A stretch of 64,000 bases of DNA from Dokdonella_A sp963834755. Lineage in GTDB: Bacteria; Pseudomonadota; Gammaproteobacteria; Xanthomonadales; Rhodanobacteraceae. Every line of letters starts with the position of its first letter. Within the stretch, counting starts at the first letter, position 1. Below are positions 59,604 through 64,000 of the stretch, piece after piece. Under the pieces are notes generated by a model. The model saw only the letters and a program-made list of their open reading frames with translations, was not told where the DNA came from and ran no database searches. The translations under genes and the position numbers were made by a program. The stretch spans positions 62,001 through 126,000 of the forward strand of contig CAWICQ010000009.1 in the NCBI GenBank assembly GCA_963834755.1, in the 5' to 3' direction.

Positions 59604-61331
59604 ATGGCGATGCAGATGAATCCAGCGCCGCTGGCCGGCATCACCGGCATTGCGCGCCGTCTAGTCGCCGAAGGCACGCTCAGCGAAGGTGAAGCGCGCA
59701 AGGCGGCTGACGACGCCGCACGGCAGAAGATTCCGCTCGGCGCATGGCTGGTCGAGAACGGCCTCGTCGCCAGCAATCAGGTGGCGCTCGCCTCGTCGTC
59801 CGAGTTCGGCATTCCGCTGTTCGATGTCGAGGCGCTCGATCTCACGCAGATTCCGCTGCGCCTCGTTCGCGAAGACCTCATCACGAAACACAAGGCGCTG
59901 CCGCTGTTCAAGCGCGGCAATCGCCTGTTCGTCGGCGTGTCGGACCCGACTAACCTCCGCGCGCTCGATGAGATCAAGTTCCAATCGAACCACATCATCG
60001 AGCCGATCCTGATCGACGAGCAGCAGATCGATCGCGCGATCGAGCAGGCGTTCAACGCGAGCTCGACGGTCGTCGAAGGACTCGACGACGCGGAAGGCCT
60101 GGAGAATCTCGAGCTCGGCGCGGTCGACGACGAGGGCGAAGCGAGCGGCCACGACGCGATCGGCAACGATGACGCGCCGGTCGTCAAGTTCGTCAACAAG
60201 GTGCTGGTCGACGCGATCAAGCGCGGCGCATCGGATATCCACTTCGAGCCGTACGAACAGGCGTTCCGCGTGCGTTTCCGCATGGACGGCATGCTGCGTG
60301 CGGTGGCCTCGCCTCCGATCAAGCTCAACGCGCGCATTACCTCGCGCCTCAAGGTCATGAGCGGGCTCGACATCGCCGAGCGCCGCGTGCCGCAGGACGG
60401 GCGCATCAAGCTCAATCTTTCCAAGACCAAGTCGATCGACTTTCGTGTCAGCACGTGCCCCACGCTGTTCGGCGAGAAGGTCGTACTGCGTATCCTCGAC
60501 GGCTCCGCCGCGAAGATGGGCATCGACAAACTCGGTTACGAGGAAGACCAGAAGAAGCTCTTCGTCGATGCGATCGACAAGCCCTATGGCATGGTGCTGG
60601 TGACCGGTCCCACCGGTTCGGGAAAGACGGTCTCGCTCTACACGGCGCTCAACATCCTCAACACCGAAGGCCGCAACATTTCCACCGTCGAAGACCCGGT
60701 CGAAATCCGCATGGCCGGAGTGAATCAGGTGCAGATGAACGTCAAGCGCGGCATGACGTTCGCCGCGGCGCTGCGTTCGTTCCTGCGCCAGGATCCGGAC
60801 GTGATCATGGTCGGCGAAATCCGCGACCTGGAAACGGCAGAAATCGCGATCAAGGCCGCGCAGACCGGTCACATGGTACTGTCGACGCTGCACACCAACG
60901 ACGCCTCGCAGACGATCTCGCGCCTGATGAACATGGGCATCGCGCCGTACAACATCACATCGTCCGTAACGCTCGTCATCGCGCAGCGTCTTGCGCGCCG
61001 TCTGCACGACTGCAAGAAGCCTCTGGTGCTGCCTCCCGCGGCACTGCTCGCCGAAGGCTTTACGCAGCAGGACATCGACGCCGGCATGCAGATTTTTGAC
61101 GCAGTCGGCTGTTCCGGCTGCAACGAAGGGTATAAGGGGCGGACGGGCATTTATCAGGTCATGCCGCTGACCGAGGATATCGCCAAGATCATCCTGTCGG
61201 GCGGGAGCGCGATCCAGATCGCCGAGCAGGCCAAGCGCGAAGGCATCCGCGACCTTCGCACGTCGGCGCTGATGAAGACGAAGAACGGCGTGCTCAGCCT
61301 CGCCGAAATCAACCGGGTTACGAAGGACTAG
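59604..61331 (+). CDS. pilB: type IV pilus assembly ATPase PilB
   Basis: 575 residues, intact. N-terminal MshEN-type domain (IPLGAWLVENGLV), then the secretion-ATPase core: Walker A GPTGSGKT at 335-342, Asp box STVEDPVEI, Walker B DVIMVGEIRD and His box STLHTNDA. The zinc-binding end keeps CSGC, but the expected first CxxC reads DCKKP with a single Cys. It drives pilus extension from the inner-membrane face. Followed after 5 bases by pilC. Confidence 0.97.
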   Translation: MAMQMNPAPLAGITGIARRLVAEGTLSEGEARKAADDAARQKIPLGAWLVENGLVASNQVALASSSEFGIPLFDVEALDLTQIPLRLVREDLITKHKALPLFKRGNRLFVGVSDPTNLRALDEIKFQSNHIIEPILIDEQQIDRAIEQAFNASSTVVEGLDDAEGLENLELGAVDDEGEASGHDAIGNDDAPVVKFVNKVLVDAIKRGASDIHFEPYEQAFRVRFRMDGMLRAVASPPIKLNARITSRLKVMSGLDIAERRVPQDGRIKLNLSKTKSIDFRVSTCPTLFGEKVVLRILDGSAAKMGIDKLGYEEDQKKLFVDAIDKPYGMVLVTGPTGSGKTVSLYTALNILNTEGRNISTVEDPVEIRMAGVNQVQMNVKRGMTFAAALRSFLRQDPDVIMVGEIRDLETAEIAIKAAQTGHMVLSTLHTNDASQTISRLMNMGIAPYNITSSVTLVIAQRLARRLHDCKKPLVLPPAALLAEGFTQQDIDAGMQIFDAVGCSGCNEGYKGRTGIYQVMPLTEDIAKIILSGGSAIQIAEQAKREGIRDLRTSALMKTKNGVLSLAEINRVTKD

Positions 61332-61336
61332 AACTC

Positions 61337-62619
61337 ATGGCCACTGCCACCGCCGCCACCGCAAGAGCAGGCATCAAGCCGAACGTCGGCAAGTCGCGCG
61401 CACAGATCAGCCAGATGCAGACCTTCACCTGGGTCGGCATCGACAAGCGCGGCATCAAGCTCAAGGGCGAGCAGGTCAGCAAGAACGCGAGCCTCGTCAA
61501 GGCCTCGCTGCGCCAACAGGGCATCAATCCGCAGATCGTCAAAGCCCAAGGCGAAGCCGCTGTTCGGCAAAGCCGGTAAGACGCATCAAGGCGCGAGACG
61601 TCGCGGTATTCAGCCGCCAGCTTGCGACGATGATGGCCGCTGGCGTGCCGATGGTGCAGGGTTTCGAGATCGTCGCCGGCGGCCAGTCCAACCCGCGCAT
61701 GAAGGATCTGCTGACCGACATCAAGACCAACATCGAAGGCGGCTCGGCATTGCACGAGTCTCTGGCAAAGCATCCGGTGCAGTTCGACGAGTTGTTCGTC
61801 AATCTGGTCAAGGCGGGTGAATCGGCGGGCGTGCTCGACACCGTGCTCGACACGATCGCGACGTACAAGGAAAACATCGAAACGATCAAGGGCAAGATCA
61901 AGAAGGCGATGTTCTACCCGGCGGTCGTCATCGCAGTCGCCCTCATCGTTTCGTCGATCCTGCTGATCTTCGTCATTCCAGAGTTCGAAAAGGTATTCAA
62001 GAATTTCGGCGCCGACCTGCCGGCATTCACGCAGATGCTGGTATCTGCATCTCGCTTCATGGTCGCTTATTGGTGGTTGATGCTGGTCATTATTGTCGGA
62101 ACCATTTTCGGCTTGTCTTTGCTTTACAAGCGATCGGAGAAGTTCCAGCACTTCATGGGCCGCACGATTCTGAAAGTCCCGGTTGTGGGCAATATCCTGC
62201 GGCAATCGGCGATCGCGCGTTATGCGCGCACACTGGGCGTCACGTTTGCGGCCGGCGTGCCGCTGGTCGAAGCACTCGACTCTGTCGCCAACGCGACCGG
62301 CAGCGTGGTTTACAACGACGCGGTCAAGCGTATCCGCGAGGATGTCTCCGTCGGACATCAGCTGCAGCTTGCGATGCGTCAGACCGGCCTCTTCCCGAAC
62401 ATGGTCGTGCAGATGGTCGCGATCGGTGAGGAAGCCGGCGCGCTCGACAAGATGCTGTTCAAGGTCGCCGAGTTCTACGAGCAGGAAGTCAACAACGCCG
62501 TGGATGCTCTTTCGAGCCTGCTGGAACCCTTCATCATGGTCATCATCGGCGTGCTCGTCGGCGGCATGGTGATCGGCATGTACCTGCCGATCTTCAAACT
62601 CGCCGCGGTCGTCGGCTGA
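61337..62619 (+). CDS. pilC: type IV pilus inner-membrane platform protein PilC, two frame breaks
   Basis: ATG 61337, 5 bases after pilB. The first 70 residues (MQTFTWVGIDKRGIKLKGEQ) are in one frame. Dropping one base near 61,547 gives VKAKAKPLFGKAGK, and another near 61,581 gives RIKARDVAVFSRQLATMMAA. The rest (about 330 residues) is intact, with the two GspF domains (GVPMVQGFEIVAGG; GVPLVEALDSVANATG) and helices near KAMFYPAVVIAVALIVSS and LLEPFIMVIIGVLVGG. Repaired length is about 426 residues, normal for PilC. It is the platform on which PilB acts. Confidence 0.93.
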
Positions 62620-62634
62620 GCGCTGACACGACGC

Positions 62635-63510
62635 GTGTCCGAACTGTCCTGGGCATTCGAACCCGGTCCGCTGATCGCGCTGACCGGGTTGCTCGGTCTT
62701 CTCGTCGGAAGTTTCCTTAATGTCGTCATCCTGCGCCTGCCGCGCAGGCTTGAGCACGATTGGCAGGCACAAGCGCGCGAGCTGCTCGGCCACGCGCCCG
62801 CGAGCGATGAGGCCAAGCCGCCGGATCTCGTCGTCACCGGCTCGCACTGTCCCAAGTGCCAGCATCGTCTTTCCGCGCTCGACAATATCCCCTTGGCGAG
62901 CTGGCTCGCACTGCGCGGACGCTGCCGCTACTGCAAAGCGCCGATCTCCTGGCAGTACCCGCTGGTCGAACTGCTCACCGCACTCGCATCCGCCACGATC
63001 GCATGGAAATTCGGCTTCGGCTGGCCGCTCGCGGCCGGACTCGTATTCACCTGGATTCTGATCGCGGCGGCCGGCATCGATGCGCGCACGCAGCTATTGC
63101 CGGACCAGCTGACGCTGCCGCTGCTCTGGCTCGGATTACTCCTGTCGCTGGTGCCGATTTTCGTTTCGCCTGACGCCGCCATCGTCGGCGCGGCGATCGG
63201 CTATCTGAGCCTCTGGTCCGTCTACTGGGCGTTCAAACTCGCGACCGGCAAGGAAGGCATGGGCTACGGCGACTTCAAGCTGCTCGCCGCGCTCGGCGCT
63301 TGGATGGGCGCAATGAGCCTATTGCCCATCGTGCTGCTGTCGTCCCTGATCGGCGCGATCGTCGGCGGCACCGTGCTCGCGATGCGCGGCCAGGATCGCA
63401 GCACGCCGATCCCGTTCGGTCCCTTCATCGCGGCCGCGGGCTGGGTATGGTTTGTCGTCGGCGACCATCTCGGCGCGTGGTACGCATCGTTTTTTGCAGG
63501 CACGCATTGA
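62635..63510 (+). CDS. pilD: prepilin peptidase / N-methyltransferase PilD
   Basis: 291 residues from GTG 62635. Zinc motif Cys72-x2-Cys75 ... Cys97-x2-Cys100 in the N-terminal cytoplasmic loop, and catalytic aspartates Asp149 (GIDART) and Asp213 (GMGYGDFK). About eight membrane helices. It cleaves the PilA leader after glycine and methylates the new N-terminus. Complete, with no frame breaks. Confidence 0.97.
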   Translation: MSELSWAFEPGPLIALTGLLGLLVGSFLNVVILRLPRRLEHDWQAQARELLGHAPASDEAKPPDLVVTGSHCPKCQHRLSALDNIPLASWLALRGRCRYCKAPISWQYPLVELLTALASATIAWKFGFGWPLAAGLVFTWILIAAAGIDARTQLLPDQLTLPLLWLGLLLSLVPIFVSPDAAIVGAAIGYLSLWSVYWAFKLATGKEGMGYGDFKLLAALGAWMGAMSLLPIVLLSSLIGAIVGGTVLAMRGQDRSTPIPFGPFIAAAGWVWFVVGDHLGAWYASFFAGTH

Positions 63511-63595
63511 CGTTCACCACGCCGCTATCCGCCGTCCGCTGCGCATTGCATGATAAACCGGCCGATTCGATGAACGGTCGACCAGCGAGCTCACG

Positions 63596-64000
63596 ATGCG
63601 TCCCTTCACTGTCGCACTGACCGGCGGCATTGCCAGCGGGAAATCCGAAACGGCTCAGCGCTTTGCCGCGCTTGGAGCCAGCGTCATCGACGCCGACACC
63701 GTCGCGCGCGAGATCGTGCAACCCGGCATGCCCGCGCTCGAAGAAATCGCTGCGACGTTCGGCAAGCAAATGCTCGATGCGAGCGGCTCGCTCGAGCGCG
63801 CGGAAATGCGCACGCTGATCTTTGGCGACGCCGACGAGCGCCGCAAACTCGAAGCGATCCTGCACCCGCGCGTGCGCGCTGAAATCCTTGTGCGCACCCA
63901 GGCCTCACGTGGGCCGTATGTTGTGCTCGTGATTCCTCTGCTGGTCGAGACGGCGGGCTACGAATGGGTCGATCGCGTGCTCGTCGTCGACCTTCCGCGC
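63596..64000 (+). CDS. coaE: dephospho-CoA kinase, 3' end cut by the window
   Basis: Starts ATG 63596 (MRPFTVALTGGIASGKSETA): the P-loop GGIASGKS is at 10-17 and DADTVAREIV follows. VIPLLVETAGYEWVDRVLVV is the CoaE block before the lid. It performs the last step of CoA synthesis. It follows pilD on the same strand, the usual neighbour in gammaproteobacteria. 135 codons visible, no stop. Confidence 0.95.
   Translation, partial: MRPFTVALTGGIASGKSETAQRFAALGASVIDADTVAREIVQPGMPALEEIAATFGKQMLDASGSLERAEMRTLIFGDADERRKLEAILHPRVRAEILVRTQASRGPYVVLVIPLLVETAGYEWVDRVLVVDLPR

Overview
The window reads as a chromosomal segment of a high-GC gammaproteobacterium, most likely of the Lysobacterales (Xanthomonadales; Rhodanobacteraceae/Xanthomonadaceae-like). 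The evidence is the gene order sucD-sucC / pilS-pilR-(pilin accessory)-pilA-pilA-pilB-pilC-pilD-coaE, the block yoaA-TPR lipoprotein-mrcB, a synthetase-only RelA, and many short palindromic intergenic repeats. Nearly all DNA is coding. No tRNA, rRNA, CRISPR array, prophage or insertion sequence was seen.

Layout. 1-7.4 kb (minus): a truncated secreted subtilisin-like protease, a YoaA-type Fe-S helicase, a TPR lipoprotein and penicillin-binding protein 1B. 7.7-12 kb (plus): one very large glycosyltransferase with GT4, GT2 and GT4 modules. 12-20.4 kb (minus): a CPBP membrane protease, an NRDE (TANGO2-like) protein, a membrane Ser/Thr kinase with a TPR tail, RelA and an unknown exported protein. 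20.6-25.4 kb: a small exported protein and hrpA, which carries three foreign-looking inserts. 25.5-31.4 kb: a ThrE-type exporter, an EamA transporter, and a four-gene lipid ABC importer (STAS-MlaE permease, MlaF, MCE protein, lipoprotein). 31.4-36 kb: AlkB, an amidase divergent from a GntR regulator, and ETF-ubiquinone oxidoreductase. 36.2-46.4 kb: an S10 peptidase, an ATP-grasp enzyme, a DUF1905 protein, etfB-etfA, a GMC oxidoreductase, a MOSC protein, an MFS-like carrier and S-formylglutathione hydrolase. 46.5-51.3 kb (minus): NAD synthetase, and an outer-membrane-barrel-like protein with seven cadherin/Ig-like repeats. 51.5-53.7 kb: sucD and sucC. 54-64 kb (plus): the type IV pilus cluster and coaE.

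How the genes work together. EtfBA (39.8-41.7 kb) pass electrons to ETF-QO (34.4-36 kb) and so to ubiquinone. PilS-PilR lie just upstream of a sigma-54-type promoter (58,248-58,263) in front of the pilin genes; PilB, PilC and PilD power, anchor and process that pilus. The Mla-like genes form one lipid-transport operon.

Two features dominate what is unusual. First, about 23 reading-frame breaks fall in ten otherwise well-conserved genes, including sucC. Nearly all can be repaired by deleting one base, and they cluster in repetitive genes (Ig repeats, tandem pilins). Single-base insertion errors in the assembly explain this better than gene decay. Second, several families of palindromic repeats lie between genes, and palindrome-bearing segments appear inside the hrpA coding sequence. 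The frame-broken genes are annotated over their full extent, with the break positions stated.
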